Positions 10,618 to 22,516 of a DNA stretch of 64,000 bases are shown here, piece by piece. Origin of the DNA: Plumapathes pennacea (Eukaryota; Cnidaria; Anthozoa; Antipatharia; Myriopathidae); the NCBI GenBank assembly GCA_964036295.1, contig OZ038465.1:24338870-24402869 (forward strand), in the 5' to 3' direction. Below the pieces are notes generated by a model. It saw only the letters and a program-made list of their open reading frames with translations. It had not been told where the DNA came from and searched no databases. The first letter of the stretch is position 1. The number at the start of each line of letters is the position of its first letter. The position numbers were made by a program, and so were the translations under genes.

Positions 10618-13600
10618 CCCATATAGGCATAGGCAAATGTATCCCTTGGTCTCGCCGCTCTTTGATTGTATGTACGATGGTCCGGTGAAGTCAACTCCGG
10701 TAAATGAGAAGGGCGCTGATTCTCAGACTCTCAGTTTTGGTAGCGGGGCAGGATCTGGGGCCTTGTAGGCTGTAGCTTCCAGCTTTTGGCAGGCTATGCA
10801 CCGTCGGAGCAGTTTCTTGACTTACTGATGCATCGAAATGATCCAGAAGTTTTGACGAAGTGCGGTGACTGTGGAGTTAACACCAGAATGCATTTGGTTG
10901 CTTTGTGCCTCATAAACAATGAGTGCAGAGAGGGGGTGATTTTCTGGCAATAGGTATGGAGACCGTGCTAACTCTCGTAAGGGTGCATTGTGTATTCTTC
11001 CTCCACAGCGGAGGAGGCTATCATCAATAAAGATGCGGAGTTGTCGTACAAGTGGTCAGAATGTTGGTGAATTCCTTGTGGTATGTGATTTCCTGGCAGT
11101 TCTTGATCCAGTGGCATTGTGTCGTACACAGTTCCTTGACAGTTAGTTGTCCTACATCCCTTGTATCCGATTTCTTGAGGTTTCTGACAAACCTCAGGAC
11201 GTGCTGTATCTTGATACATCAATGATTTGATGTATCCCTGTGGTTTGCGGTGATGAATCTGTTGAGCTGAGGTTTTGGTAGTGGTTTCCTAGCTGGTGGT
11301 ACTCTTTCTTTGGATATGGACAACCTTGAAAGGATTCCAGCATGGCCACTGTGTTTGGGAAGACAACCAGTGTGGGCCCTGTTTTCACAGAACTGACACG
11401 TGTAGCTGTTCAGCTGTAATGCCTCAAGTGAGGAGATTGGTGGGTTTGTCATGAGTAGGACAATGATTCCAGGCTGTGGTAGTTTCTATTGTTTCTGGCT
11501 GTGAATCCAATGGAGGACAATTTTTCTGTCTGACCATAGCTTTATGGTGAAGTTGTTGAACCTCGAAGTCAGGGCTTGATTGATAAAGGTTGCTAATCTT
11601 GTAGCAACAAGTGCTGCCGTGAGTTCTAGCTGAGAGAGTGTCAACTTATTAAGCGGGCGATCCGAGACCTTGCCGCAACCATTAAGGTTTGGTCACTATT
11701 GCAAATGTAGGCGACTGCTTCATATGCCTTAGGACTTCCATCGGCAGACACGTGTAGTTGTGTATCATCCATTCCTGTCTTGGAGGGTGGGAAATAGCAT
11801 TGTGGTAGTACAGTCTTGTTACCTGCTTGTAGCTCTGTGGTGATGTTGCTCCACTTGACTGCAAGGTCTGTCGGAAGTGGTTCATCCCGTTCAAGATTTT
11901 GTTTCCATAGTTCTTGGATGAAGATCTTGGCTTGGATTGTCACTATTGTACATCTTTGAGGACTCTTGCAGTACGTTAGGTTTAGTGACAAGTTGGTGTG
12001 ATGAGAGATGAATGGCCCTAGGTTCAGACTTAGGGTTTTGCTTGATGGGTTCCATCGTAGACCCAGGAGTGGAGCAACTTCATTAGTGTCAGCTGTGTTC
12101 CGATTGATTGCCTTGGCTCGAAGGGATGGGCTGTTGGATGCCCATGAGCGCAGGTTAAATTTGCCTTGAGCTGTGATGGTTTTTGATTTGTCATGATACT
12201 TTAGAGTTTCTCCTTTGGTATCGCATCCTGAGATCACATTGTCCACGTGCAAACTGTCCTTGATGTTTTTGGCCACATATGAGTTGTTGGTGTCCAAGTG
12301 GGGATGTAAGGCCGCATTGAGCATGAAGAGAGGCCTGGTAGATCCAAACAGGACAGCTTTGAAACGGTAGATCTGAAAGTCACTTTCAGAATCACTCGGA
12401 TCAGATAACCACGGAAACCAAGACAAATCTCTCGCATTCATTGAGGCCAACATGTAGAAGTGCCTTCTCTATGTCAGTTGACAACCCAAAGGAGTTGGTA
12501 GGAATCGTAGGATGATGGCACGCATGTTGTTCAGAAGGGGTGGTCCAGCTACTAGGCAATCATTGGGGCATGGTGAGGTGCTTGATTGGTGGCAGCTGCA
12601 ATCATACACAATCCTAATTGGGGTGGTAGATGACTCTTTTCTCACTAGGTGATGTGGAATGTAGTGTGCCTTGTCAGAGGGCTGAGTTGTTCAGACCTTT
12701 TCAATGAATCCTCGCTCTTCATAGTTTCTAATTATTTCTCCACAAGCATTGAGAAGTGGTGGTGTCTGACTGAGGCGATGAGCCATGGACCTGGTTCTTC
12801 TTTCACATACAGTGTAATTGGATGGAAGCGGCGGGTGTTCCTCTTTCCATGGAAACATTGCATTGTAGCTGCCATCAGTCTCGCGTGTTATAGAGGACCT
12901 TTGGTATTGTTTCAATACTTTCTTGTTATGATCTTTTGTGGGGATTCTAGAACACCCACAGATTCTAGGGACCAGAATCATTCCAGATTGTGTTCTTCAT
13001 CCCTGTGTGGTGTCGTGAGCTGCAGTAAGTTAACAGCAGATTCTTGAGACTGGTTAATGAGTAGTGGTCCAGACAAGAGATAGCTAACCTTTGATTGCAC
13101 AGCAGTTGGTCCACTTCCCTGGATTGCTATGTCTTGAACAATGTCCCAGTAATGATCTGCTCCATTAGGAGTGGTATTTTATAATTTTCATCACTGGTTA
13201 CTGGATGGTCAAGATGAAGACCACGCAGATGAGGTAGGTCATGGATTTGTACTCGTGAGCGAAGCTGGAGGGGTGTTGCTATCTGCTAAACTACTTGGAC
13301 TTGTATTGGAACTTCCTCACTTGTCTCTGTCACCACATTAATAGTGGTGGTACTCAAATTTCGTCTGGCTGATGTCTGGGCCCCAAATGCTGAGAGGCCG
13401 ATTGTCTCCTTTCCACTGGGTTGTAAATTGAGTTGCTTGGCTAAACTCTGGGTAATAAATGAAAGCTGTGCTCCTTCATTGAACAGGTTATTTGTTTCAC
13501 AATATGAGTGGTGGGCACCAATTGTTGCTATGGCTGTCTTCAGTAGGGAAATGGTGTTGTTAGGTACAGATAGAGGGCTTATAGGAGCCAGGGTTGAGTG

Positions 13601-13990
13601 AACAGATGTCGGTTGGCTGTTATCTGTGTTGGTAGGAGTGGCTGTATCAGATGTATTCTTGGTATTACCAGTACAGAGACTGCTGTGATGTTTACCCTTA
13701 CACTGGCGACAGCGATTCTTGGATTGGCATGCTGAAGCTTTGTGATGGCCTAAGGAATTAAAGCAGAGTCCTTCAATGATGGTCCATCGTTTTTGGAAAT
13801 CTGTGGTGACACTGCAATCGTTCGAACAATGTGGGCCCTTGCAATGGGCACATTTTCTCTTGGCTTCGTAGGTGTGGGATCTGTATGTGATGGTCCCCCT
13901 CGTGTCTGCCTATAGTCTTTCGAAAGTTCTGATTTGGGTTCCCTAAAGTTCGATTATACAATTGGCAGGACATATTTTTCACACTTGTGC
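10618..13990 (-). pseudogene. BEL/Pao element A: gag zinc knuckles, protease, RT, RNase H, integrase, decayed
   Basis: Blocks run in BEL/Pao order down the minus strand: zinc knuckles (CAHCKGPHCSNDC-type, 13670-13850), protease region with AQLSFITQSL (about 13470), a HPPLP..Y..ERR..S..RRL block and GEIIRNYEERGFIE before the RT (12691-12981), the RT end with IKDSLHVDNVISG where YVDD would be expected (about 12270), a Pao-type region and RNase H-like HVSADGSPKAYEAVAY (11641-12453), integrase zinc region with RRCIACQK (about 10790) and the start of the integrase core, GVDFTGPSY (about 10690). Stops and frameshifts are frequent. It ends abruptly at about 10617 within the integrase core, next to element B; no LTRs found. 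Confidence 0.8.
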
Positions 13991-14819
13991 CAGTTAAAGC
14001 TTTGACCAGCTAGTCACGTTCAGGTCAAGGTATTCGTTGCACATATGTATTTCTTTTTGAAAGACATGGAACTTTCAAAAATTTAAAGGAAAGCTTTGTG
14101 TACCCAAAGCATTGTTGAAACGATTGGCACGGTTTTGTATTGTGACGGCCTCAATTTTCGAGGGAAATTTACTGACATCGCTTAAATTGCAGTAATGAAT
14201 CAGGAAGCTTTGCAGCTAATCCGTTTCCCGAATTTCAGGAATCAGAAAACTACAAAATTGTAGCAATTCATAATCAGAAAACACAGTTGTCTGACCTGTG
14301 GTCTTTTCAATTTCTGAAATCCGACATTTCCTGTCATGGGGTGGGTGGATCGTTTTTTATACTTCCGGTTCCTCTTGCCTTAGCGGGCGAGGGGGGATGG
14401 GCGTCTTTTTTACTTCCGGTACACATGACCTGAGCGGGAGAGAGAGGGTAACAGTTTCCAGTCTTTTTTTTTTGACTCGGTAAAGTTTGCCGAACTCTGG
14501 ACAACGTGATTCTTCTGCCACTTGAGTTTTAGCTTCTTTGAGCATATTTTTTTAATGGCTCTGATATATAGAACCTGAATTTAACAGCAGATAATGACTG
14601 ATAATTCATGCTCACATTAGAAATAAGGCTCTGCCGTAAATATCTGCTTCGTGTTACGCATTGCGTTGATCGTGCCCTAATTTAAAGAGAAATATCTTAT
14701 TTGGAAGTCCATTGTTAACGTAGAAGGAAAGGGAATACCTGACGGTAGGACGGCTCGCTAAAATTACATGTCCATCTCAATATCCGTGAGTCTGCCGTCA
14801 AGGCTCTATGTTTCTGTTG
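13991..14819. other. no gene recognised between BEL fragments
   Basis: Nothing codes convincingly. Could include untranslated leader or LTR remnants of element A, but I found no duplicated terminus to support that. Confidence 0.5.
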
Positions 14820-15974
14820 CCTTGGTCACGCTGGCAAAATTTTCTTCGACGAGACTACTAATTTCACTAGCATCAGTCACATTTGAGGTAGTGCCTTGGT
14901 GACCCACAATTCAGAGATCTTGTAGTTTTCACCAAATCTCTCCCTCAACGGTTTTTAAGCCTTGGCATAGACCTCAGTGGGAAACATGACTGCACAACAT
15001 CTAATGACCTTCAATGCATCTCTCTTACAATACTGGAATAACATGCTTAGCTTGACACTGTCACTTAGTTTGGAATTTCCAACACAGTTCTCAAAACTTT
15101 GAATGAACATCTAGTACTCAAGTGAGTTTCCATCAAATGAGTTGCATCACATTAATCATTATTTTGTTGGTTTCCATCAAGTGAGTTGCATCACAATGAT
15201 TTGTTGTTGCAAAAGCAAGTGTTGGGACTCGGCCTCAGTCAGAGAGACAGGCTGACTGACAAAGTCATGAGTCATTTCACACTTTCTCTGATTAGGGGCT
15301 CAGTTGCCTCTACATGTCCTAACGGCCTTCCCTCTGCTGTCTGAGGCAACGGAGACTTACGTTCCTCGGTTTCAAGGATTTCAGCCTGTACTTCTAAAAC
15401 TTTTTTTCAAATCCAAACTTTCTTGTGCTTGACTAAGCTTGATTTCCTGAAGCCTCAAATTATGCTGCTGTTTCAACATTTGAGATCTAGTAATGAGTGC
15501 AGCTTTCTTTGCAAATGCCTTGTCTCTTGCACCACTGGTTTCAGAGCCTGCTTAGCGTACACTGTCAACAGGTGTTATAGAGTCCCTGGGTGCACTGCCA
15601 CTACTGAGTTTAACCTTACGTGCCCCTCTATAAACTGCTCAATCAAGCTGACAACATCTCTGAAACACACTTCCAGATCGTTATAAGAGCCTTCAACTCG
15701 AACTAGCTCACTTGATTCATCCTCCTCAAACAACAGGTTGGCATACAAAGTATGAGTTTCCTATAAATTAAACACACCTTTAATTCCCTGATTTAACTTC
15801 CAGTTGGTCCAAAGCGACCTTGCTGCTTAGTAGATCCCTTAATTCATGTTCTATTTTGGTAAATGTCGCCAACAAACCGGCTCTATGCCTCTTCAGAGTT
15901 TGCAATCTATCCCTGTAAACACCCTCTGAGTCCAGAGTCACATTTGCTGACATTTGGCAGGTAGATTTTGCCAT
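14820..15974 (-). pseudogene. BEL/Pao family B: gag N-terminal fragment
   Basis: Starts at an ATG (15974) with an alpha-helical, charged segment (RDRLQTLKRHRAGLLATFTKIEHELRDL-type), followed on shifting frames by a DUF1759-like stretch (IQSFENCVGN, KLSMLFQYCKRDALKVI, RERFGENYKISELW). At about 14830-14898 it joins a copy of the DASEISSLVEENFA linker also found at 10505-10570, so the gag C-terminus and zinc knuckles are missing. Many stops. In an intact element this protein would form the particle core. Confidence 0.65.
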
Positions 15975-16347
15975 TCTTCAAAGTTGGCCCAAAATATATA
16001 CTTACAGCAATGTTGGGCTTAAATCACTCTTGACACAGGTATATTTTTAAAAGCGAACTTAAGTTTTCAATTTGCTCGCCATCTTTTGTCTTGTTTCGTT
16101 TCGATTTGTCGTAAGTCTAAATAAATACATACAAACAAATCAACTTGTACGATAATAACAAACAAATCCGCTAAAAGTCAAGAAGGGACAAGACGAAGCA
16201 AAACTTAAGCTAAACTTACATAATTGTGGTGTCTCATCTTCGCCCAACAAGGCAATAAATGAACAAAATGAAACGAAACAGCCGCCCCATGTTCTCGCTC
16301 TCAACACCAGAATCTTTACTAAGGGGGAGGGGTGCGCTACATGCGCG

Positions 16348-16507
16348 CAAACAACCCTGACAAATACTACCTATCATATAAAATAAAATAAAAATGTATA
16401 TCATTGGTAAAAGTGTAAACACATGCAAAACAAACCTGACAAAGACTACCTATAATATAAAATTAAAAAAAAAGTATATCATGTGTAAAAGTGTAAACAC
16501 ATGCAAA
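16348..16507. repeat. two tandem copies of an 83-bp unit
   Basis: A unit running from CAAAC..CTGACAAA to AAAAGTGTAAACACATGCAAA occurs twice in direct orientation with a few substitutions and small indels. AT-rich and non-coding. Confidence 0.85.
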
Positions 16508-16826
16508 TGTGTATTCGTTATTATGTCCTAAGTGGCAATTTTAAATGATTTACAGTAATATGTGATTGACAACTACAATCCTAGACAAAAATGCTGTGAC
16601 AGTTTTAACAAAAGAGCCATTACAAGGATTTGAGCATTGGCCACCCCTCCCACCGTCACATTGTTGAAAACTTTGGAGACAAGTGCTGAGATGTTTGCCT
16701 CGTACCTACTTAACAACACTGAATAAGGGGAGGGGGTATCTCTCATAGCATTTGAGCGACATATCTTTCTGAGCAGTATTCATTTATAAAGACGAATAAA
16801 ACGTTTAAAATGTTTTTTTCAAGTGT

Positions 16827-16888
16827 AAATAAACTACTTTTAACTCACTCAACATATTTAAATAAACTACTTTTAACTCACTCAACAG
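16827..16888. repeat. two tandem copies of a 33-bp unit
   Basis: AAATAAACTACTTTTAACTC followed by ACTCAACA is repeated exactly at a 33-bp offset. The rest of 15975-17030 shows no gene. Confidence 0.85.
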
Positions 16889-17039
16889 ATGCAAATGCGA
16901 CTTATCGAATTTCATTTACAGTCTCAGTCAACTGATGAAGCATAAACAATGATGGGATGACTGAATATAAACGTTTGAGCATGTGTTGCTTTCTTGCAGA
17001 ATTCATAATGGAAAAGTAGTTTCAAGAATTCGATACCTA

Positions 17040-17803
17040 ACTCTTACTAGAACAAGAATACTAAAGTAATCTTTTGTGCAAGGGCTTCAGTCTACATAAT
17101 GTACTTGAAAAGTCGTGGTAAATTTGAAGAAACACTTGCTGGATTACAGCACAAGAGGTCTTGCCCCAAACTGTGGCACATCGTCAAACTTTCTGGACAT
17201 ATCTAAACGAACACGGGTTTAGATTCCTCCTGACCAAAAACGGAGCTTCTTAGCTCTAAGGAACGCTTTATTCGAATGTGCTACGTTACTCGAATGAAAT
17301 GCACACTGAGAGTATCAGCTGATTTGCCATGAGGTGGCATTTTATCTGAATGTTCTCTCAGCCGAAATCTCGTGTCTGGCAAAAGCAAAGTGGAGGCCTT
17401 AGTGTGACTGCAAAAGGATTGAAGGATTTGGGTGGAGGTCGAAAACTGCACGTCCTTGTGGCATCCTTTGGAAAAGGTGTGACACTGCAGGAAGAATATG
17501 AAAACAAGGAACGGTGCATATTTTCGCAGATTCAGTAAGGATAATTTTCGCCTGTGCTTTGGCAAAGCGGGACCCAAGAACACAGGTCGAAGGCTGTTTG
17601 TTATGGACAAAAATCCGTCTCAGACAAGTACAGCTGCATTGAAGCCTTAGAAGAGATTGAAATAGAACTTCACAGGGTTCCAGCTCGTTTGCTGTACTTG
17701 AATCCTATAGAGAAGGTTTTTCATGTCGTTAAGAAGCAGTTAGAAGCACAAGCACTTGAGTTGCAATTTGTTAAAGAATCTTTAATGAATTTAAGAGTAG
17801 AGT
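17040..17803 (+). pseudogene. Tc1/mariner-like transposase, 5' part (split by BEL insertion)
   Basis: Plus-strand remnants of a DDE/D transposase. Blocks are LLTKN (about 17230), the first catalytic region reading FYLN where FYLD is expected (about 17340), KSRVWQKQSGGL..TAKGLKDLGGGRKLHVLVASFGKGV (17360-17480), RLFVMDKNPSQTS (second catalytic Asp, about 17600), EALEEIEIELHRVPAR..YLNPIEKVFHVVKKQLE (third catalytic region, 17640-17760). Several frameshifts and stops make it dead. The frame runs into the BEL LTR at 17804 and resumes at 21840. Such enzymes cut and paste their element at TA; I could not find its terminal inverted repeats. Confidence 0.82.
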
Positions 17804-17961
17804 TGTTCTCAAAGGATAGAACGGACGCTCTATGAGTTTTAACTGCTAACTTTTATTCTTGATCACACTGTTGACATTTCTCTTGCATCTCTCTTTTCGA
17901 ATACAAAAACTAATCACCAGCAGGAAATACAATTAATTATTTAACACTTCGTTTGGAGACA
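17804..17961 (-). repeat. 3' LTR of BEL/Pao element C
   Basis: 158 bp. Matches the other LTR over both ends but lacks about 60 internal bases; GAAT borders the missing block on both sides in the longer copy, suggesting a microhomology deletion. A purine-rich tract (minus-strand GGGAGGGGGATA, 17962-17974) lies just inside, as expected for the second-strand primer. Confidence 0.9.
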
Positions 17962-18090
17962 TATCCCCCTCCCGAATACAAGGTATTCATACTGCGCCTA
18001 ATGAAGTCCTTGTCCAAGTAGGCCTACAACAAACTGCAACAAAAGTCTTTGGTCATCAAGTCATCAAAGTCAACATGTCTCTTAAGATTA

Positions 18091-21000
18091 TCAATTAGTT
18101 CTCTTGCACTTGATGTTCAAGAGGACACAAGCGGTTGACGGGTCATAGGTACTCGGTTGTTCCCACTCGGACCCTTGCAACTCGAACCAGTCCATCTGCT
18201 CCAGCATGAGTTTGTACAATATGTCCAAGGGGCCAGTCTCCTTGATGAGTGTTAGGTTTGACCAACAGCACGATTTCTCCCTCTTACATTTCGTTTTGGC
18301 TGAAACCATTTTCTTTGTACATTGAGGTTTGGCAAGAATTCTCTTTGCCATGTCTTCCAAAACTGCACCAGCAGCTGCTGAATCCGATGCCATCTTTTTT
18401 GAGGGTTGATGGCTTCGTGTGGGATTTCTGGTGTGAACTAACCACCCAACTGGCCAATGATAAAATGGTTCGGCGTCAGCTGGGTCAAGTCGTTGGGGTT
18501 GGAACTGACATACGTTATTGGTCAAGAATTCATTACTCTCTGCTCCACAAATGGCTGTATGAAGTTCTTCATCCGGGATGTCAGCATTGCCAAGAATCCC
18601 CTTTATCGCTCTCTTTGTGGTCTTGATCATGGCTTCAAACACTCCTCCAAAGTGAGGGGCTGATGGAAGATTGAACTTCCACTGTATGCGATGGTGCCGC
18701 GTTGTTTCGAGTGACCTGGTCATGGTCAAAGGCACCAACTAACTGCTGTAGTTCCCTCTGCGCCAATAAAGTTTGTTCCGTTATCGGAAATGAAGCTCTG
18801 CGTCCCTCTCCTTGATGTCATGCGGACAAACGCGTTCACAAATGAATCTGTATCGAGGCTGTACGATATCTCAAGATGCACAGCTCTTGTGGTGAGGCAA
18901 GTAAATAGTCAGAAATACTGCTTGGCTCTGGTCTTGCCACGCCCTTGTTTGGTCATGTATGGCCCACCAAAATCTACACCGATGCACTCGGCTTTTAGTG
19001 TCGCCTTCAGTCTCGATCTTGGCAGAGGAGCCATTGCTTGGTTGATAGGTCTTGCAAGGAATCTTCGTTGGCACACACGGCAGGCTTCCACGGCAGTTCT
19101 TTACGAATTGTAGTATCCACCCCTTTACGTGTATCAGGCGGGAGAAACTTGAAAAGCGGATGGGGTCAATGCCAAGGCTGAGCATTAGTCTTCTCGTGGC
19201 TTCCTTGGGTCACATATATCTGGTCTTTCCCCCTCTCGGACTGGTCGGCCTGGTCTTGGGTACTGTTGGGTAATCTGTCAGGCCACGTGGACTCGTCATT
19301 CTTCGACAGGTCGGGACCTTCCAGCCACATTTTGCTCTCCACCAAGTCTGAGGCTGCTGGTCCCCTCGTGGGTAAGTCTGCAGGGTTTATCTCTCCGGGG
19401 ATGTGCCTCCATTGCTGGGCATCTGTGGACTCATGGATTTTGCTGATCTGATTGCTGACGAACAGTTTGAAGTTTCGGCTCTGATTCCAGACCCAAAATA
19501 ACACATTTGTTGAGTCAGACCAGAAAGTTGTCTTTGACACTGTCAACACCTTCAGAATGTTCTTTGCCAATCTGGTTGAAAGAACAGCTCCCATTAGTTC
19601 CAGTCTCGGTATGGTCATGGTTTTCAGAGCCGACAAGCAATTCTTTGAGGCAATAAGACAGGATCTGGGTGCTCCCTGCTCGTAATGGCAGACCAAATAT
19701 GCAGCACTGGCATACGCATCCTTGGATGCATCTGAGAATACATGTAACTGCAGGTCGGTTGGGAAGGCCTCATAGACGACGTGGTATCTGGAAGGCTGAC
19801 AGTTCTGGGAACTCCGCGATCCATGCCTTCCACTTCGTCTGGAGATGATGAGGTAGAATGTCGTCCCAATCAATGCCAGCTGCCCATGTCTCCTGCAGTA
19901 TAATTTTGGCTCATGGTGAAGGGGGCCAGTAGCTGAAGAGGGTCAAACAGTCTTGCGATGGCACTCAAGACGTTCCTCTTCATTGCTTTCTCGCTGGCTT
20001 GAGGTGGCTTGACGTCGAAGATGAAGACATCCTTGCATGCCCTCCAAAGCACTCCTAAGGTCCTCGGTGACGGGAGACCTTCAGTGACCTTGAGGCTTAA
20101 AAGTGTCTTTAGGCGGGACGCCTGCTATCACTGCTGCTTCATTTTACAGCCACTTCTGGAGTTTGAACCCGGCCTCCGCCAAGAGTTCGGAAAGTTGACG
20201 TCTCAAGGTCTGCGCTTTGGGGACAGTTTTACAGGAGTCCTGAACATCATCCACATACATTGAATTGGTTACTGTTTCGGCAGCATTTGGGTAGCCAGTG
20301 CCATGATTTTGTGCGTGAACTTGAAGGGTCAACTGCACACAGAAGGGCGATGCTTTGTTGCCAAACAGAAGGCGACAGAACTCGTAGACCTCTGGTTCTC
20401 TTGTTTTGTTGAGGTTACGCCACAGGAATCTGTGATAACGGCGGTCTTCTTCTTTGAGAGCAACTTGCAAAAACATCTCCGAGATGTCTGCAGAAAGAGC
20501 AACAGGCCCGTGGCGGAATCGGATCAAAACGTCCACCAATTCTCTCTGAAGTTTTGGGCCTGGTAGAATTGCATCGTTGAGACCTTCCCATGGTGCTTCG
20601 TTGCTGTGTCAAACACCAGGTGAACTTTTGTGGTCGTCTTGTCTTCTCGTACCACTGCGAAGTGTGGGAGGAGCCACTGGTCCTTGGCTTGTGACACTTG
20701 CTTCACGTATCCCTTTCCCTCGTAATCTTTGATCGGTTTGGTTGTCACTTGATGGGAGCGACTTTCTGTGGGTTGTTATGCAATCGATGTTGCCCAGGAA
20801 GGTTTAATGGCTGGCGTACGTCGTTTCTGTCAGCACCTGGAAGAGTAAGATCAACCTCCTTTTGAGCGCCATAGCCCTAGGTTCAAGGCGATGACTTTCT
20901 TCGTCTGTTCGTTGTTTTGCTATTTCCAGTTGTGCAATATGCCGCTCCAAGTCCCGCTCTTGTTGTTGTTGTTCTTGCTCTAGAACTGCTAGCCTCTGAC

Positions 21001-21546
21001 TTGCTTCATCAACTTCCTGCTTCCTTTGTTCGCCCGTGATGACAGTGTCGCTGCCTTGGATGCTGGTGAACTCTTGTCATCTGCGTGGTCAGATGACACA
21101 ATTGACTCTAATTCTCCTTGATTGCATCTGGCTCTTATGTTTGCTTGCGGCCTCAGTACACAGGTCGACTTGAAGCGTAATTTCCTCCAAATCCTTTTCC
21201 AATGCCTCTAATATGGCATCGGCATCAATTTCTGGATCTTCCTTGTCACCAAGAGCAATGGCTTCCTTCAAGTTCAAGATATTAAGGATATCAAATTCCG
21301 ATCTCACCTTGGACACTGCATTCCGGATGGTAGTCTTGCTCACAAAAGTTCCATCCGTCCGTTCTTCAAGGAGCTCACTTAGGTAATTTCTTGCTTTAGT
21401 CAGTCTTCCTTTTCCCGATTTCTTTCAATTTCGAAGGACCTGTACGCAATATTTAGCCATACTTGCCATTTTGCTGTTTGCTTGATCTTCGCCTGTGTCG
21501 TGCTCGACACGATCTTTGTCTTGTCTCTACTACGACTACTCGCCAT
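18091..21546 (-). pseudogene. BEL/Pao element C gag-pol, decayed
   Basis: Begins at an ATG (21546) 50 bases inside the primer-binding site: gag helices (21089-21546, one frameshift near 21400), a QEQQQQERDLERH coiled coil (about 20950), then KDYEGKGYVKQV..QWLLPHFAVVRED before the RT (20524-20748), RT with ALSADISEMFLQV and an intact YVDD (20144-20539), RNase H LHVFSDASKDAYASAAYLV with an IPRLELMGAVL block (19166-19873), integrase zinc region and core (18871-19185), and the integrase C-terminus with APHFGGVFEAMIK (18091-18738). The protease-containing middle is largely missing between about 20750 and 20900. Frameshifts and stops separate the pieces. Confidence 0.85.
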
Positions 21547-21596
21547 CTCGACGTCTCAAGACTGTAGTCAAAAGTCCTGACTGATGCTCCAACACA

Positions 21597-21613
21597 TCCG
21601 GCTCGAGGGACCA
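21597..21613 (-). other. primer-binding site of element C (tRNA-Tyr-like)
   Basis: Minus-strand TGGTCCCTCGAGCCGGA starts five bases inside the LTR. It is complementary to a tRNA 3' end of the tRNA-Tyr kind (..CCGGCTCGAAGGACCA, from memory) with one mismatch. Confidence 0.6.
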
Positions 21614-21618
21614 AAAGA

Positions 21619-21839
21619 TGTTCTCAAAGGACAGAACGGACGCGCTAGGAATTTTAACTACTATCTTTTATTCTTAATCACACCGTCGACACTTCTCTTG
21701 CGTCTCTCTTTTCGAATCTAATACACAAGTGTCTTCCGGATATGTCAATCTAAGCCTAATCTATTTAAAACGGTCAGAATACAAAAACTGATCACCAGCA
21801 GGAAATGCAGTTAATTATTTAACACTTCATTCGGAGACA
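21619..21839 (-). repeat. 5' LTR of BEL/Pao element C
   Basis: 221 bp, TG...CA, the full-length LTR form. Would carry promoter and polyadenylation signals. Outside it on the right, transposase coding sequence resumes at 21840 after one copy of the target duplication. Confidence 0.9.
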
Positions 21840-21923
21840 AGATTCATTTGCACTCTTGACTCTTTCAGTTCTGAAACAATTCACAGCATGCCCAAGCACA
21901 TTGAGGAGATTTTGAAATGAAAT
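21840..21923 (+). pseudogene. Tc1/mariner-like transposase, 3' end
   Basis: Short open stretch reading ..LDSFSSETIHSMPKHIEEILK and a stop, the usual C-terminus of this transposase family. It is the continuation of 17040-17803, displaced by 4 kb through the BEL insertion. Confidence 0.8.
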
Positions 21924-22349
21924 ATGTTATTTGAGATTGCATGAACTGCAACGGTCATCTGTCAAAGTCGTCCTAGAGTCAATGGAGCTTGTACCACAGC
22001 ATCATAGTAAACCAATACTTGCCCATCTTGAGCTGTGTATTATTTGTGGCCTAAAATCAATATTTCTCCTTTTTAATCAACAAGAATTGATTCATGTGTA
22101 TATGATCAGTGTGATTAATGCAAAAGATTGTGGAAAGTTACATGAGATGTCCCGAATTTCCAAGTTTCTCCATCTGAACAATTAAAAGAAAAATTGAATA
22201 TTGTATTTAATCTATCAAGTAGACTGGAGAACTGTTCAGTTTCATAAAAGGAATAACAGTATTCACAAATATTGCTTAAGGCTTAAAACATTTCTTATCT
22301 TAACTCATCTGCAAACAAAATTTAATAAAACATTGCCTCCTTGCACCTA
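21924..22349. other. no gene recognised
   Basis: AT-rich sequence downstream of the transposase stop, presumably its 3' untranslated region and flank. Nothing else supported. Confidence 0.5.
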
Positions 22350-22516
22350 GTAACGATGTTTGGCTGGAGAACTGTGTTTTAGTGTGGCCTCCGGCGATAA
22401 TATGCAGACAGAAGATAGCTACCAACTTGGTCTTTTAAGCAACACAATATAAAAGTACAACTCATGAGGCTGTCACGTGTATCACGAGTGACAGTTGATC
22501 ACGTGCTCTCATGACA
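22350..22516 (-). repeat. 3' LTR of Ty3/Gypsy element D (left edge approximate)
   Basis: The right edge is firm: ..CATGACA followed by TCCCCTTTATC, i.e. a minus-strand purine tract GATAAAGGGGA directly before TGTCATG. The left edge is placed at TAACGATG because the LTR of Gypsy element E also starts with TGTAACGAT; this end is uncertain. No second LTR is present. Confidence 0.5.

Larger units (their letters stand above)
17804..21839 (-). mobile_element. BEL/Pao element C, full insertion with both LTRs
   Basis: Bounded by direct LTRs (17804-17961 and 21619-21839), each TG...CA, in element orientation TGTCTCC...GAGAACA. Flanks are AGAGT on the left and AGATT on the right, a plausible 5-bp target duplication with one substitution. 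Removing the element and one copy of the duplication restores the reading frame of the interrupted Tc1-like transposase, which independently confirms the boundaries. Confidence 0.9.

Noticed and set aside
16234..16428. short hydrophobic ORF on the minus strand
   Set aside because: AT-rich tandem-duplicated DNA, no homology, no splice signals.
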